NCBI GenBank assembly: GCA_947565865.1
Contig: CANOHT010000024.1
Coordinates: forward strand, 1 to 45,099
Reading direction: 5' to 3'
DNA from: an uncultured Clostridia bacterium
GTDB taxonomy: Bacteria; Bacillota; Clostridia; Christensenellales; Aristaeellaceae
Length of the DNA stretch: 45,099 nucleotides
Shown: piece by piece, positions 15,803 to 25,136 of the stretch
Layout: each line of letters begins with the position of its first letter
Numbering within the stretch: position 1 is the first letter of the stretch
Notes under the pieces: model-generated
Told to the model about the DNA's origin: nothing
Databases searched by the model: none
Seen by the model: the letters and a program-made list of their open reading frames with translations, nothing else
Program-made: the position numbers and the translations under genes

Positions 15803-16881
15803 GCGGCGCGCTCCTTCCATAGCTCCATCAGGCCGATGGCCGTCATGGCTTCCACCACCGGCACGGCCCTGGGCAGAATGCAGGGATCATGCCTGCCGTG
15901 TACCGACAGTTCGGCGTTCTTCCCCTCCCGCAGAGAAATCGTCTGCTGCGCAAGGGCGATGGATGGCGTGGCCCGCACGACGCAGCGGAAGATCACCGGC
16001 ATGCCGTTGCTTATGCCGCCGTTGATCCCCCCCGCATGGTTGGTCGCCGTCACCGTCCCCCTGTCCGACATACGGAAGGCGTCGTTGGCCTCGCTCCCCC
16101 TCAGGGCCGCGAAGCCGAAGCCTTCGCCAAAAGCCACGCCCTTCACGGCGGGAATGGCAAACATCAAATGGCTCAGGACGCTTTCCACGCTATCAAAGAA
16201 GGGGGCGCCCAGGCCGGCGGGCAGCCCCGTGACCATGCATTCCAGCACACCGCCCACGGAATCCGAAGCGCTTCGGGCCGCCAGAATCTCCGCCTCCATG
16301 GCGGCAGCCAGCTCAGAGCGCAGCACAGGCAAGGCCTGGCTCCTGAGTTCCGCGCCGTCCACCGGCAGATCGGCGTCCATCAGCGAGGCGTCCTCCACGC
16401 GACCCAGACGCTGAATATGGCAAAGGATCTCCACGCCCTGCGCCTCCAGCCACTGGCGGCAAAGCGTACCCGCCACAACAAGCGGCGCGGTGAGCCGCCC
16501 GGAAAAGTGCCCCCCGCCCCGCCAGTCCTCAAAGCCGCCATACCGAATGTGGCCGGTATAATCCGCGTGGCCGGGGCGAACGAGGTCAACGCCCGAGCCG
16601 TAATCCTGACTTCTGGTGTTGGTATTGCGGATGATGGCACACAGCGGCTGGCCCGTCGTCACGCCGTTCAGCACGCCGGACAGGAACTCCGGCTGATCCG
16701 GTTCCTTGCGGCTGGTGGTCAGCCTGCTTTGCCCGGGAGCGCGGCGGGCCATTTCTTCCTCAAGCCGCCGAAGGTCGATGGTCATACCCGCCGGAAAGCC
16801 GTCCATAGTCATACCGATGGCCTCGCCATGGCTTTGCCCGAACAGGGACAGCCTCAAATGGTTGCCAAAGAAGCTGCTCAT
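15790..16881 (-). CDS. aroC: Chorismate synthase
   Basis: AroC removes phosphate from EPSP to form chorismate, needing reduced FMN. The 363-residue protein has the signatures FGQSHGEAIGMTMDG near the start, RPGHADYTGHIRYG in the middle (the [GR]H-containing FMN/EPSP loop), and HAGGINGGISNGMPV late. ATG at 16881 overlaps the aroA stop as ATGA. The upstream codons in frame lie inside aroA and are not used. Most bacteria have a similar length. Confidence 0.97.
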   Translation of the reverse strand: MSSFFGNHLRLSLFGQSHGEAIGMTMDGFPAGMTIDLRRLEEEMARRAPGQSRLTTSRKEPDQPEFLSGVLNGVTTGQPLCAIIRNTNTRSQDYGSGVDLVRPGHADYTGHIRYGGFEDWRGGGHFSGRLTAPLVVAGTLCRQWLEAQGVEILCHIQRLGRVEDASLMDADLPVDGAELRSQALPVLRSELAAAMEAEILAARSASDSVGGVLECMVTGLPAGLGAPFFDSVESVLSHLMFAIPAVKGVAFGEGFGFAALRGSEANDAFRMSDRGTVTATNHAGGINGGISNGMPVIFRCVVRATPSIALAQQTISLREGKNAELSVHGRHDPCILPRAVPVVEAMTAIGLMELWKERAAWVR

Positions 16882-18149
16882 ACCACCTTGCCTCCCAAAG
16901 CGGCGTAGACCGCCAGATAATCGGGCCAGGATTTGTTCAGCGCCTCGACGCCCCGCACAGTGACAGGCTCCTGGCATATGGTGGCCGCCAAGGAAAGCAG
17001 CATCACCATGCGATGATCGTTGCAGCCGTCCAGGGCAGCGCCGCCGTTCAGCGCCTTCACGCCCTGAATCACCAGATCATCGCCTTCCGCCCTGGCGCAG
17101 CCGCCCAGGCTGTTGAGCACGTTCACCGTGGCCGCCAGGCGATCACACTCCTTCAGGCGAAGGCGTCCGCAGCCGATCAATCGGCTTTCCCCCTGGGCCA
17201 GCTGACACACCAGCGCCAGCACCGGCACAATATCCGGGCAGTCGCGCACGTCCAGCGCAACGCCCCGCAGCGCCTTCGCCCTCACCTGAAGGCCGCTGGC
17301 GTCCTCCCGGACATCAGCCCCCAGCGCGGACAGGTGCGTCAACACAGCCCGGTCCCCCTGCGCCGTCTGATCCATCAGTCCCGTCACCGCGACCTCATGG
17401 CCCAAAGCACCGGCACAGAGCATCACCGCAGCCTGAGAATAGTCCCCCGTGAGCCGTCCATTCCGGGCCCGATAGGTTTGAGCGCCAGGAATCCGCCATG
17501 TGAAGGGCGCCGTTTCCTCAATGACGATACCGCTTTGCCGCAGGGCTTCCACCGTCATGCGGATATATCCGGCTGACTCCACCGGCGGCTGAACCGTCAG
17601 GGTAGAAGCGTCCCCAAGCAGCGGCAGGGCAAACAAAAGCCCTGACACAAACTGGCTGGAAACATTACCCGGTAGCACATACGCGCCGCATTCCAGGCGG
17701 CCCTGCACCGTCAGCTCCGCCGCGCCGTCCGCCCCAACGCCCATATGCCAGCGAACGCCCCGGGGCACGAAAAGCTCCCGATAAACATCCATGGGCCGCT
17801 GCCCCAGCCGTCCGTGCATCCGAAACACGCCGCCTTCGGCGACGCTCAGGGCAATCGGCACAAAAAAGCGCAGAGTCGAACCGCTCTCCCCGCAATCCAT
17901 CACCGGCAGTCCGCCAAGGCTCCGCTCACCGCCCTCGACCGTCAGGCGTTCACCTTCATATTGCAGCCTCGCGCCCAGCGCCGTCAGGCATCGGGCGGTG
18001 GCCTGCATGTCCGCCGAGTCCATGAAGCCGTCCAGCACCGTCACCCCAGACGTCAGGCCGGCGCAGATCATACGGCGATGGGCCTCTGACTTGGAGGCCG
18101 GGGCCGCCATAACGCCCTTCAAGCGGGCAGGATAAAAGGTTCGTTCCAT
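16878..18149 (-). CDS. aroA: 3-phosphoshikimate 1-carboxyvinyltransferase (EPSP synthase)
   Basis: AroA joins shikimate 3-phosphate and phosphoenolpyruvate to form EPSP. The 423-residue protein has PASKSEAHRRMICAG near the N-terminus (PxSKS-type), the PEP-binding block CGESGSTLRFFVP, SSQFVSGLLFALPLL, and the C-terminal RLKECDRLAATVNVLNSLG and NDHRMVM motifs. ATG at 18149 is chosen because AAAAGGAG is 6 bases upstream. A TTG two codons earlier would overlap the spacer. It is the first gene of a three-gene aromatic operon. No shikimate kinase or tyrA is present here. Confidence 0.96.
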   Translation of the reverse strand: MERTFYPARLKGVMAAPASKSEAHRRMICAGLTSGVTVLDGFMDSADMQATARCLTALGARLQYEGERLTVEGGERSLGGLPVMDCGESGSTLRFFVPIALSVAEGGVFRMHGRLGQRPMDVYRELFVPRGVRWHMGVGADGAAELTVQGRLECGAYVLPGNVSSQFVSGLLFALPLLGDASTLTVQPPVESAGYIRMTVEALRQSGIVIEETAPFTWRIPGAQTYRARNGRLTGDYSQAAVMLCAGALGHEVAVTGLMDQTAQGDRAVLTHLSALGADVREDASGLQVRAKALRGVALDVRDCPDIVPVLALVCQLAQGESRLIGCGRLRLKECDRLAATVNVLNSLGGCARAEGDDLVIQGVKALNGGAALDGCNDHRMVMLLSLAATICQEPVTVRGVEALNKSWPDYLAVYAALGGKVV

Positions 18150-18287
18150 GGGCAACTCCTTTTCAATGAGCCGCGAAGACCGTCCCCGGCCTTCCGAATC
18201 CTCGTCTTTTCACTGGTATCATATCATAGCCTGACGGCGTTGGGTTGTTTTCCTGATGTATTTTAGCGTGGGAAACGCGGCAGCAGG

Positions 18288-18314
18288 AAAACGCCCCCGC
18301 ACACGCAGGGGCGC
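18288..18314 (-). terminator. Terminator of the yqfC-to-era operon
   Basis: On the minus strand GCGCCCC pairs with GGGGGCG across a TGCGTGTGC loop and is followed by TTTTCC. It lies 13 bases after the era stop and separates this operon from aroA. Confidence 0.8.
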
Positions 18315-18326
18315 TTGATGTGTTCC

Positions 18327-19226
18327 TTACTTGCTATCATACCCCAGCGTCCGCAGATCGTCCATGCGGTTGCGCCAATCCGGCCGAACCTTGACCCACA
18401 GCTTCAAATTGACGTGCATCCCCAGCAGCTGCTCGATGTCCGCCCGTGCTTCCGAGCCGATGAGCTGAAGCATTGCTCCGTGCTTGCCGATGATGATGCC
18501 CTTGTGCGCGTCCCGCTCACAGTAGATGGTGGCGTGAATCTCCATGAAATGGTCATTTTCCTTATTCATGGCCATCATTTCCACGCCGATGCCATGGGGC
18601 ACCTCGTCCCGCAGGTGCAGCAGCGCCTTTTCCCGGATCATCTCCGCGCAGATCAGCCGTTCCGGCTGGTCGGTCATCATGTCGTCGGGGAAATACTTCG
18701 GTCCTTCGGGAAGACCCTTTACCAGCGCCTCGGTCAGCACGTCCAGGCCGTCCCCCGTCTTGGCGCTGATGGGCACGATGCCGTCATAGCCCAGCTCGGC
18801 AAACTCCGCGATCAGGCCCAGCAGCCGCTCCTTGGGCAGCAGGTCGATTTTGTTAAGCGCCAGCAGCTTGGGCGTCTTCCTGCCCGCCATATCCCGGATG
18901 ATCTGCCGGTCATGCTCGCCCACCTGCGTGGCGTCCGCCAGCACCAGGATTACATCCATGCCGTCCATGGCTTCCCTGACGGACTGCATCATGTACTCGC
19001 CCAGCCTGGTGCGAGGATTGTGAATGCCGGGGGTGTCCAGGAAAACCATCTGCCAATCCGGGCGCGTCATCACACCCATGATGCGGTTGCGGGTGGTCTG
19101 AGGGCGGTTGGAAACAATGGCTACCTTCTCCCCCACCAGCGCGTTCATCAGCGTGGATTTGCCCACATTGGGCCGTCCCACAATGGTCACAAAGCCCGAA
19201 TGAAAGGGCTTTTTCGTCTGCGTCAT
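18327..19226 (-). CDS. era: GTPase Era
   Basis: Era is an essential GTPase that binds the 3' end of 16S rRNA during 30S maturation. The 299-residue protein has G1 GRPNVGKST, G3 DTPG (FLDTPGIHNPR), G4 NKID and G5 SAK, then the C-terminal KH domain with GIIIGKHGAMLQLIGSEAR. The start ATG is preceded by GGAGAGAA. It lies 17 bases after the YbeY-Cdd fusion gene, as in the conserved Bacillota ybeY-dgkA-cdd-era order, but with no dgkA. Confidence 0.97.
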   Translation of the reverse strand: MTQTKKPFHSGFVTIVGRPNVGKSTLMNALVGEKVAIVSNRPQTTRNRIMGVMTRPDWQMVFLDTPGIHNPRTRLGEYMMQSVREAMDGMDVILVLADATQVGEHDRQIIRDMAGRKTPKLLALNKIDLLPKERLLGLIAEFAELGYDGIVPISAKTGDGLDVLTEALVKGLPEGPKYFPDDMMTDQPERLICAEMIREKALLHLRDEVPHGIGVEMMAMNKENDHFMEIHATIYCERDAHKGIIIGKHGAMLQLIGSEARADIEQLLGMHVNLKLWVKVRPDWRNRMDDLRTLGYDSK

Positions 19227-19243
19227 ATGCGTTCTCTCCGTTC

Positions 19244-20140
19244 TTATGTTCTGTCGGGCAGCGCTTCGGGGCCGAAGCTGTGCGGAAGCAGCTGGGACAG
19301 CGGCATTTCCTCTGCCTGCCCCTCGCCCCAGGTGACCATCACGCGGATGTCGGGAGCGAACTCGTTCAGCACCTGGCGGCAGGCGCCGCAGGGCCAGGGC
19401 GCGGAATCCTTTGCGGCGATGGCGATGGCGGCAAACGCCCTTTCGCCATCGCTGACGGCCTTGAAAATCGCGGTGCGCTCGGCGCAGTTGGTCAGGCCGA
19501 AGGCGGCGTTCTCAATGTTGCATCCCTGATAAACCCTGCCGTCCGCACACAGTAGCGCCGCACCCACGGCATACCCCGAATAAGGGGAATAGCTTGCCTT
19601 CATCGCCTCCCGGGCCATCAGCAGCAGCTGCTGGTCGGATACGCCGGGGTCGCGGGCCGCGTCGATGGCCGACAGCACCCGCTCCTCCATGGCGCGCATC
19701 ATCTTCCTGTCATCGTCCTCGATGTGGTCGTAGCCCATCAGATGGCACAGGCCATGCACCGTCAGGTACGCGGCTTCCCTGCGGAAGGAATGGCCGTACT
19801 CCCTGGCCTGAGCCTCCACTCGGGGAATGGAGATCACCAGGTCGCCCAGCATACAGGCGTCCGTTTCATCATCCCATTCCTGGCGCAGCAGCTTATCCGC
19901 CTGACCCGCCGTCACTCCCGATGGATAATTGACCGTCGGGAAGGACAGCACGTCCGTTGCCCGGTCCACATCGCGGTATGCGCGGTTGATGGCGTGAATA
20001 GCCTCGTCATCGCACAGGCGGATAGCCACCGCGCAGGGACGCCTTACACCTTCAACCTCAAGGGCGGTATCCGCCGCCTGCTGCATCAGCCTCAGCCACG
20101 CGTCTTCCACCGGGACATCCAATTGCCACAGGATCGTCAC
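19244..20140 (-). CDS. ybeY-cdd: YbeY endoribonuclease fused to cytidine deaminase
   Basis: This 298-residue protein contains two enzymes that are normally separate neighbours. Residues 1-160 are YbeY, a zinc endoribonuclease in 16S rRNA 3'-end maturation and quality control. Its zinc triad is in HGLCHLMGYDH (H129, H133, H139), with an unusual Cys at the second-last position before the middle His. Residues 168-298 are cytidine deaminase, with zinc ligands C219, C251 and C254 and catalytic E221 in NCAERTAIFKA and PCGACRQ. A short linker (AARDPGVSD) joins them, with no stop or frameshift. GTG at 20140 overlaps the pgpH stop as GTGA. Confidence 0.93.
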   Translation of the reverse strand: MTILWQLDVPVEDAWLRLMQQAADTALEVEGVRRPCAVAIRLCDDEAIHAINRAYRDVDRATDVLSFPTVNYPSGVTAGQADKLLRQEWDDETDACMLGDLVISIPRVEAQAREYGHSFRREAAYLTVHGLCHLMGYDHIEDDDRKMMRAMEERVLSAIDAARDPGVSDQQLLLMAREAMKASYSPYSGYAVGAALLCADGRVYQGCNIENAAFGLTNCAERTAIFKAVSDGERAFAAIAIAAKDSAPWPCGACRQVLNEFAPDIRVMVTWGEGQAEEMPLSQLLPHSFGPEALPDRT

Positions 20141-22476
20141 GGCTTTTCCTCCTTTGGCTCGGTGGCCTCCTGCCGAGCAGCCTCTCCGTCGGCAGGGCCG
20201 CTGTCGGCATCCGCCGCGTCCTCCGCGGCGCTCTTTTCCGTTTCGGCTGGCGGCGTGTGCGCCTTATCCTCGTCAGGAGCCTTTTCCGGCGCTTCCGCAG
20301 CCTTGGACGGCTGCGCGGCCTCCTTGGCCGCATCCACCGTGGGATACTCAATTCGCTCATGGAAAACGCCGTTGAGCACCGTGGCAAAGGCCTCGCATAT
20401 CATGTCGATGTCCTGGAGGGTCAGGGGAGAATGGCTCAGCTGCCCATCCTCCAGCTTGCCGCGCACCAGCCGCTCGATGAACCGCTCAATGGCCTGAGGC
20501 GTGGGATCCGGCATGGAACGCACGGCAGCCTCGATGGTATCCGCCAGCATGATGATGGCGCTCTCCTTGGTGCTGGGCCGCGGTCCGTCATAGCGGAAGT
20601 CCGCCATGTCAACCGGCTTGCCGTCCGCCTGCTGCAGCGCCTTGTGATAGAAGAACATGGCCGGCGTATCGCCATGGTGCTCCACAATGATGCGCTGCAC
20701 CTCCGGCGGAAGATGATACTTCTGTGCCAGCTGCAGACCGTCCCGGGTATGGGAGGTCACGATAGCTGCGGAAACATACGGGTCGGTGCGGTCGTGAGGG
20801 TTCTCGCCCATTTGATTTTCCTTGAAGTACAGCGGACGCTTCAGCTTGCCGATATCGTGGAAGTACGCGCCCGTCCGGGCCAGAATGGGATTGGCGCCGA
20901 TCTTTTCCGCCGCCGCCTCCGCCAGATTCGCCACCACGATGGCATGATGATAGGTGCCCGAGGCTTCAATCAGCAGCCGCCGCAGCAGGGGGTGGTTGGG
21001 GTTGGCCAATTCCAGCAGCTTGCTGGGCGTCGCCAGATTGAAGGCCGTCTCAAACACAGGCTGAAGGCCCGCCGCCAGCAAAGCGCTGAGGATGCCGCCG
21101 CCCATGGACCAGGGGACGCTCTGCATCACCGAGTCCATATCGTTGGAAGTCATCAGCCCGGTAGCGGCCAGCAGCACCAGATTGACCAGGGCCACAATCA
21201 GGCCGCAAACCACCATGCGGAAACGCTGGGGCTTGCCTTTGAGGAAGCAGATGGCAACCATGCCCCCCACGATGCCGGAAAACAGCAGATGGATCATCTC
21301 CGCAGACAGCGCCGAGGTACCTGTGGCCGCCAGGCCGCTGAACAGCATCGCCACGCTGAAGGACGCCGCCACAGCCGCCGGCGCGCCCAACAAGCCGGTC
21401 AGCAGCATCGCCGCCATGGTGACCGGCGCCACATAGGTATGGATCAGCTTGATGGCCACCACCGCCAAGCCCTCTCCCACCACCAGCACCAGCATGACAA
21501 CGGCCAAGCGCCGGGGATCGTGGAGCAGCTCCGGCGCCAGGAGGCGCAGCAGCAGCAGCAGCGCAGCGATGGCCGACAGCACCAGCAGCGCAGCGCCAAA
21601 GTAGATGGAATAATCGTAGGCGTCGTTTTCCAGCAATCCCAGCGCCGTCAGCATGGCGATCTGATTGGCGCTGACCCGCTCACCCTCCCGGATGATGTTC
21701 TGACCCTGCAGGTACACCACCGGTTCCAGGGCGTCCATGGCCTTCTGCCGAGCCTCGGCCGTAGCCTCCTCCTCAATCACCATATTAGGCTTGACGCAGG
21801 TGCGCAGCACCACGGGAACGATGTTCTGGAAAAGAGAAATCTCCACACGGTAGCCCACGATCTGCATGATGGTCTCGATGGACTGGTTCACCTGACCTTC
21901 GCGAATGGTGGTGTTCAGCGTATTCTTCACCGCCTGGGTCACAGCGGCGACCATATCGTCATAGTCCTCTGTTTCCGCGCGCAGCAGGGTCGTTGCCTGG
22001 TAGCGGCTCAGGGAGATGGTCTTTACCAGGCTCTGGGCGTACTCAAGCTCGCCCTCCTCAAAGGCATGATCCTGCCATTCCTCGGCGGTGGTGCTCTCCC
22101 CACGAAGGGTCAGGCCGTACTGCTGCACAGTGCGCAACTCGTCAAACAGCCGGCTCAAGGACTCCATCACCGCCTCGGAAGCGCCTTCCTTGGGATGGTA
22201 GGAGGGCTCTACCGCGTTGGCGGCCGCCTCCCGGCGCTCCCTGGTAGTAATTTCGTCCACGACATCCTTGGTGGCCGTAATGGTCTGATGAGAGATGGAG
22301 CCCACCCGCAGGCTGTAGCGCTGAGGAGCGCTGGCCAGGCTGAAGATCATGTACAGCGCCAGCGTGCCCAGCAGCACCGTCAAGACGCATTTGGCCTCCA
22401 CACCGTGCAGCCATACGCCGACCTTTCTGGCGCCGCCGCGTCCCCTGCTTTTTTCGCTCCATTTCCGGCGCATCAT
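20137..22476 (-). CDS. pgpH: HD-domain cyclic-di-AMP phosphodiesterase, PgpH-like
   Basis: A 779-residue membrane enzyme of the 7TMR-HD family, expected to hydrolyse c-di-AMP in the cytoplasm. One membrane helix (about 30-50) is followed by an extracytoplasmic domain (about 55-290), seven hydrophobic segments (about 290-490) and the HD phosphodiesterase domain. The metal-binding FHDIGKLKRP has H540 and D541, and VEHHGDTP follows. The C-terminal ~60 residues are an acidic Ala/Glu/Pro-rich low-complexity tail (APEKAPDEDKAHTPP and after) that is not part of the usual family core. The ATG overlaps the phoH stop as ATGA. Confidence 0.92.
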   Translation of the reverse strand: MMRRKWSEKSRGRGGARKVGVWLHGVEAKCVLTVLLGTLALYMIFSLASAPQRYSLRVGSISHQTITATKDVVDEITTRERREAAANAVEPSYHPKEGASEAVMESLSRLFDELRTVQQYGLTLRGESTTAEEWQDHAFEEGELEYAQSLVKTISLSRYQATTLLRAETEDYDDMVAAVTQAVKNTLNTTIREGQVNQSIETIMQIVGYRVEISLFQNIVPVVLRTCVKPNMVIEEEATAEARQKAMDALEPVVYLQGQNIIREGERVSANQIAMLTALGLLENDAYDYSIYFGAALLVLSAIAALLLLLRLLAPELLHDPRRLAVVMLVLVVGEGLAVVAIKLIHTYVAPVTMAAMLLTGLLGAPAAVAASFSVAMLFSGLAATGTSALSAEMIHLLFSGIVGGMVAICFLKGKPQRFRMVVCGLIVALVNLVLLAATGLMTSNDMDSVMQSVPWSMGGGILSALLAAGLQPVFETAFNLATPSKLLELANPNHPLLRRLLIEASGTYHHAIVVANLAEAAAEKIGANPILARTGAYFHDIGKLKRPLYFKENQMGENPHDRTDPYVSAAIVTSHTRDGLQLAQKYHLPPEVQRIIVEHHGDTPAMFFYHKALQQADGKPVDMADFRYDGPRPSTKESAIIMLADTIEAAVRSMPDPTPQAIERFIERLVRGKLEDGQLSHSPLTLQDIDMICEAFATVLNGVFHERIEYPTVDAAKEAAQPSKAAEAPEKAPDEDKAHTPPAETEKSAAEDAADADSGPADGEAARQEATEPKEEKP

Positions 22477-23453
22477 TGGTTTCTCTCCTTTTCCTGAAGA
22501 TGATAGGCGTCGTAAGCCTGTACAATCTGCTGCACCAGCTCATGGCGCACCACGTCCTTGTGGGTCAGGTGGGTGACGCCGATGGCGGGGATGTCCTTGA
22601 GTATCTCCAGCGCCTCCGCCAGCCCGGATTTTTTGCCGTAAGGCAGGTCGGTTTGGGTGATATCGCCCGTGACCACCGCCTTGGAGTTGAAGCCCAGACG
22701 AGTCAGGAACATCTTCATCTGCTCGGAGGTGGTGTTCTGCGCCTCGTCCAGAATGATGAATGAATCCGACAGCGTGCGGCCCCTCATATAGGCCAGGGGC
22801 GCCACTTCCACAATGCCGCGCTCCACCATCTTCTGATAGCTGTCCACACCCATGAAGTCGTACAGGGCGTCGTACAGCGGACGCAGATAAGGGTCAACCT
22901 TCTGCGACAGGTCGCCTGGCAGGAAGCCCAGCTTCTCGCCCGCCTCCACTGCCGGTCGCGTCAGCACGATGCGCTCAATCTCCTTATTCTTCAGAGCCAC
23001 CACCGCCAGGGCCATGGCCAGGTAGGTCTTGCCCGTTCCTGCCGGCCCCACGGCAAAGGTCAGATCATGGTCACGGATAGCCTGGACATACTGCTGCTGG
23101 CCCAGGGTCTTGCAGCGAATCTGCTTGCCCCGATGAGTGATGGCCACCACGCTGCGCAGGATCTCGTCGATCATGTCCACCTTCCCCTCCCGGGCAAGGG
23201 CAATGGCGTAGCGGATGCGGGTCTTGTCCACCAGGTCATGCTGACGAATCATCTCCACCAGCTTTTCAACAACGCTGGCCGCCAGCGCCGTATCCTCATC
23301 CTCCCCGGCAATGGAAAGCTCCGCCCCGCGCAGGGCGATGGTCACGCCGCACTCCTGCTCAATCAGCGCGATGTTCTGATCGTTCAGGCCAAAAAGCGAC
23401 ATATAAGCATCCATGGTATCCACGGAAAGCATCAATTTCCTGACTTGTGACAA
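22473..23453 (-). CDS. phoH: PhoH-family ATPase
   Basis: A 326-residue cytoplasmic PhoH/YbeZ-type P-loop ATPase, thought to work with YbeY in RNA metabolism. An N-terminal KH-like part precedes Walker A GPAGTGKTYLA, LTRPAVEAGEKLGFLPGD, and Walker B IILDEAQN. I place the start at TTG 23453 because AAAGGAAGG lies 8-9 bases upstream. An in-frame ATG at 23498 would add 15 residues but has no ribosome site and nearly abuts yqfD. It is in the yqfC-yqfD-phoH-pgpH-ybeY order typical of Bacillota. Confidence 0.94.
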   Translation of the reverse strand: MSQVRKLMLSVDTMDAYMSLFGLNDQNIALIEQECGVTIALRGAELSIAGEDEDTALAASVVEKLVEMIRQHDLVDKTRIRYAIALAREGKVDMIDEILRSVVAITHRGKQIRCKTLGQQQYVQAIRDHDLTFAVGPAGTGKTYLAMALAVVALKNKEIERIVLTRPAVEAGEKLGFLPGDLSQKVDPYLRPLYDALYDFMGVDSYQKMVERGIVEVAPLAYMRGRTLSDSFIILDEAQNTTSEQMKMFLTRLGFNSKAVVTGDITQTDLPYGKKSGLAEALEILKDIPAIGVTHLTHKDVVRHELVQQIVQAYDAYHLQEKERNQ

Positions 23454-23510
23454 ATAAATGTCCTTCCTTTCTCGCCGCCATTGAACCGGGGCAGCCATAC
23501 CGGCGGGGAA

Positions 23511-24662
23511 TCACGGCGCGCCGCGCTTCTGGGACTGGGCGATGTCAATCACCCGCTCGCCAATGGCTACAGCGACTAATTCCTCATCATCTATCATACT
23601 ATAATCTACCCATTTGTCAACTAAATCATCATCGACCCCGATTTTTTGGCGCAAAAGCCGCATGGCCGCAACCCCGGCTTCCGCCTTTACGGCCTCCAAA
23701 TCGCGTCCCTGACGCCGTACCGCCGCCTCCAGCCGGGTCTCTTTGTGAATCACCATGGGCCAAAACAGACCGCCCAGGGGCATTTCCCGCACGGAAATAT
23801 CCTGCTGCTCAAAGCCGGAATCCTCCATGGGAGACAGGTTGAACCACGGCATCCGGACAGTCTGTACCTGCTGGGTACGGCCTGTATAAACCGTGGCCTG
23901 CTCGCTGACGCTCATGCGGACGGACGCGCCGTCCCATACGCGGGCCATCACCACACCCCGGGCAGAAACAGGGCGTACCTCTTCCCCCAGCGTGCGTTCC
24001 TCGCCGCTGATAAGCACCTGTCCCTTGCGCACAATATCGCCCCGCTTGACCATCGGCGTCCCGGCCACCGTCACCACACTGCTGACAACGCCGTCCCTTG
24101 CCGCCACCACATCGCCCTGCCCGCTCAGATCAATCGTATCCCCCACCGCCGTCCCGGTGACGACGTTCACCTGCAGGGTCATGCCGCGCCAGCCGACCTC
24201 GACCCAGGCGACGTCAGGGTAACGCCATTCCAGCGCGTCCCGCAGGGCGGCGGGATCGACCCCGGCTTTCCACCGCACCGGGCGAATGCCCGTCTCATCC
24301 AGGTAGGCCCGCAGATCCGCTTCATAAACGCCCGCGCCCTGGATGCTCACCTGCCACATCATCCGGGAAGCGCAGATCACCGCCGCCAGCACCGCCAGGC
24401 ACATCACCGCCAAGGGAATCCGGCGCCGCAGTCCGTCCGCCAGGCGTCCCAGCCCCAGCCGCACCCCAAGGGTGAAGCCCCAGCCGCCTTTTTCCGCCAA
24501 CGCTTCCAGCGCGGCGGCATCCGCCTCGTCCACCTGACCCCGCAGCTTTCTTGATCCAACCCGCCGAACGCCTGACAGCGCGATGCCCTGCTCGCCCGCC
24601 TGGCGAATCAGCCGCTCCAGATTCAGGCCTTCCGCCGTAAAGCGCCGCTGCCATGTCTTCAC
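23511..24662 (-). CDS. yqfD: Sporulation protein YqfD
   Basis: A 383-residue bitopic membrane protein made in the mother cell during sporulation in model Bacillota (SpoIV-associated family). One membrane helix lies at about 86-106, after a basic cytoplasmic N-terminal domain. The large extracytoplasmic part includes a biotinyl/lipoyl-like hammerhead segment (GDVVAARDGVVSSVV...KRGDIVRKGQVLISG), which is the family hallmark. The start ATG overlaps the yqfC stop as ATGA. The function is not biochemically defined. Confidence 0.93.
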   Translation of the reverse strand: MKTWQRRFTAEGLNLERLIRQAGEQGIALSGVRRVGSRKLRGQVDEADAAALEALAEKGGWGFTLGVRLGLGRLADGLRRRIPLAVMCLAVLAAVICASRMMWQVSIQGAGVYEADLRAYLDETGIRPVRWKAGVDPAALRDALEWRYPDVAWVEVGWRGMTLQVNVVTGTAVGDTIDLSGQGDVVAARDGVVSSVVTVAGTPMVKRGDIVRKGQVLISGEERTLGEEVRPVSARGVVMARVWDGASVRMSVSEQATVYTGRTQQVQTVRMPWFNLSPMEDSGFEQQDISVREMPLGGLFWPMVIHKETRLEAAVRRQGRDLEAVKAEAGVAAMRLLRQKIGVDDDLVDKWVDYSMIDDEELVAVAIGERVIDIAQSQKRGAP

Positions 24663-24919
24663 GCGCCTCTGCCTCCGTTTCCTTCCATCGTCACACCCCG
24701 GACGTTCCCCGTGAGAACGGCCTCTCCCGCCGTGTACAGCTTGAAGCGCAGTCCGCTCCCCTGCACCTTCACAATGCCTCGGCTGGTGCGAAAGGCGACC
24801 TCCTCCTCCTGGTAGGCCACAAGCCCTTTATGCTGCTCCACATGAACCGTATCCGCCCCGGTCATGGTGATCCGGGGCACATCCGACGCGACCTCCGCCG
24901 GAAACAGACCCTCCGCCAT
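24659..24919 (-). CDS. yqfC: Sporulation protein YqfC (YabP/YqfC family)
   Basis: An 86-residue beta-rich protein of the YabP/YqfC family, under mother-cell sigma-E control in Bacillus. The core PRITMTGADTVHVEQHKGLVAYQEEEV and RTSRGIVKVQGSGL match the family pattern. ATG at 24919 is favoured because AGGAGG is nine bases upstream. An ATG two codons earlier is too close to it, and another at 24946 lacks a ribosome site. A CATACA element (24954-24959, minus strand) resembles a sigma-E -10 box, but I see no good -35 partner. Confidence 0.88.
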   Translation of the reverse strand: MAEGLFPAEVASDVPRITMTGADTVHVEQHKGLVAYQEEEVAFRTSRGIVKVQGSGLRFKLYTAGEAVLTGNVRGVTMEGNGGRGA

Positions 24920-25065
24920 CGTCATCCGCCTCCTGCCTTTTTCCATATAACGATGTATGCAACAAGCATGAGCGTTACGCCTGTGTTTTCAGCAGCAGCC
25001 CTCAGGCCTCACGGTATGGCGATGAAATTGTTACAAGGAAGCCGACGCCCTTACGCGGCTGATAG

Positions 25066-25094
25066 TTTACAATTCTGAGAAGAAATGCTATAAT
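25066..25094 (+). promoter_or_regulatory. mreB promoter
   Basis: TTTACA (25066-25071), a 17-base spacer and a perfect TATAAT (25089-25094), about 40 bases upstream of the mreB start. It is divergent from the yqfC operon. Confidence 0.8.
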
Positions 25095-25136
25095 TATAGG
25101 GTTAAGAGCAAAAACAAGGAAGTCAGGTGACATAAC

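Noticed and set aside
18156..18287. Riboswitch or leader upstream of aroA
   Set aside because: I saw only a TATGAT-like element with no good -35 box and no conserved riboswitch fold or T-box sequence.
20257..22497. Open frame of 746 codons antisense to pgpH
   Set aside because: It is a His/Gln-rich shadow of a clearly coding HD-phosphodiesterase gene, with no ribosome site or promoter.
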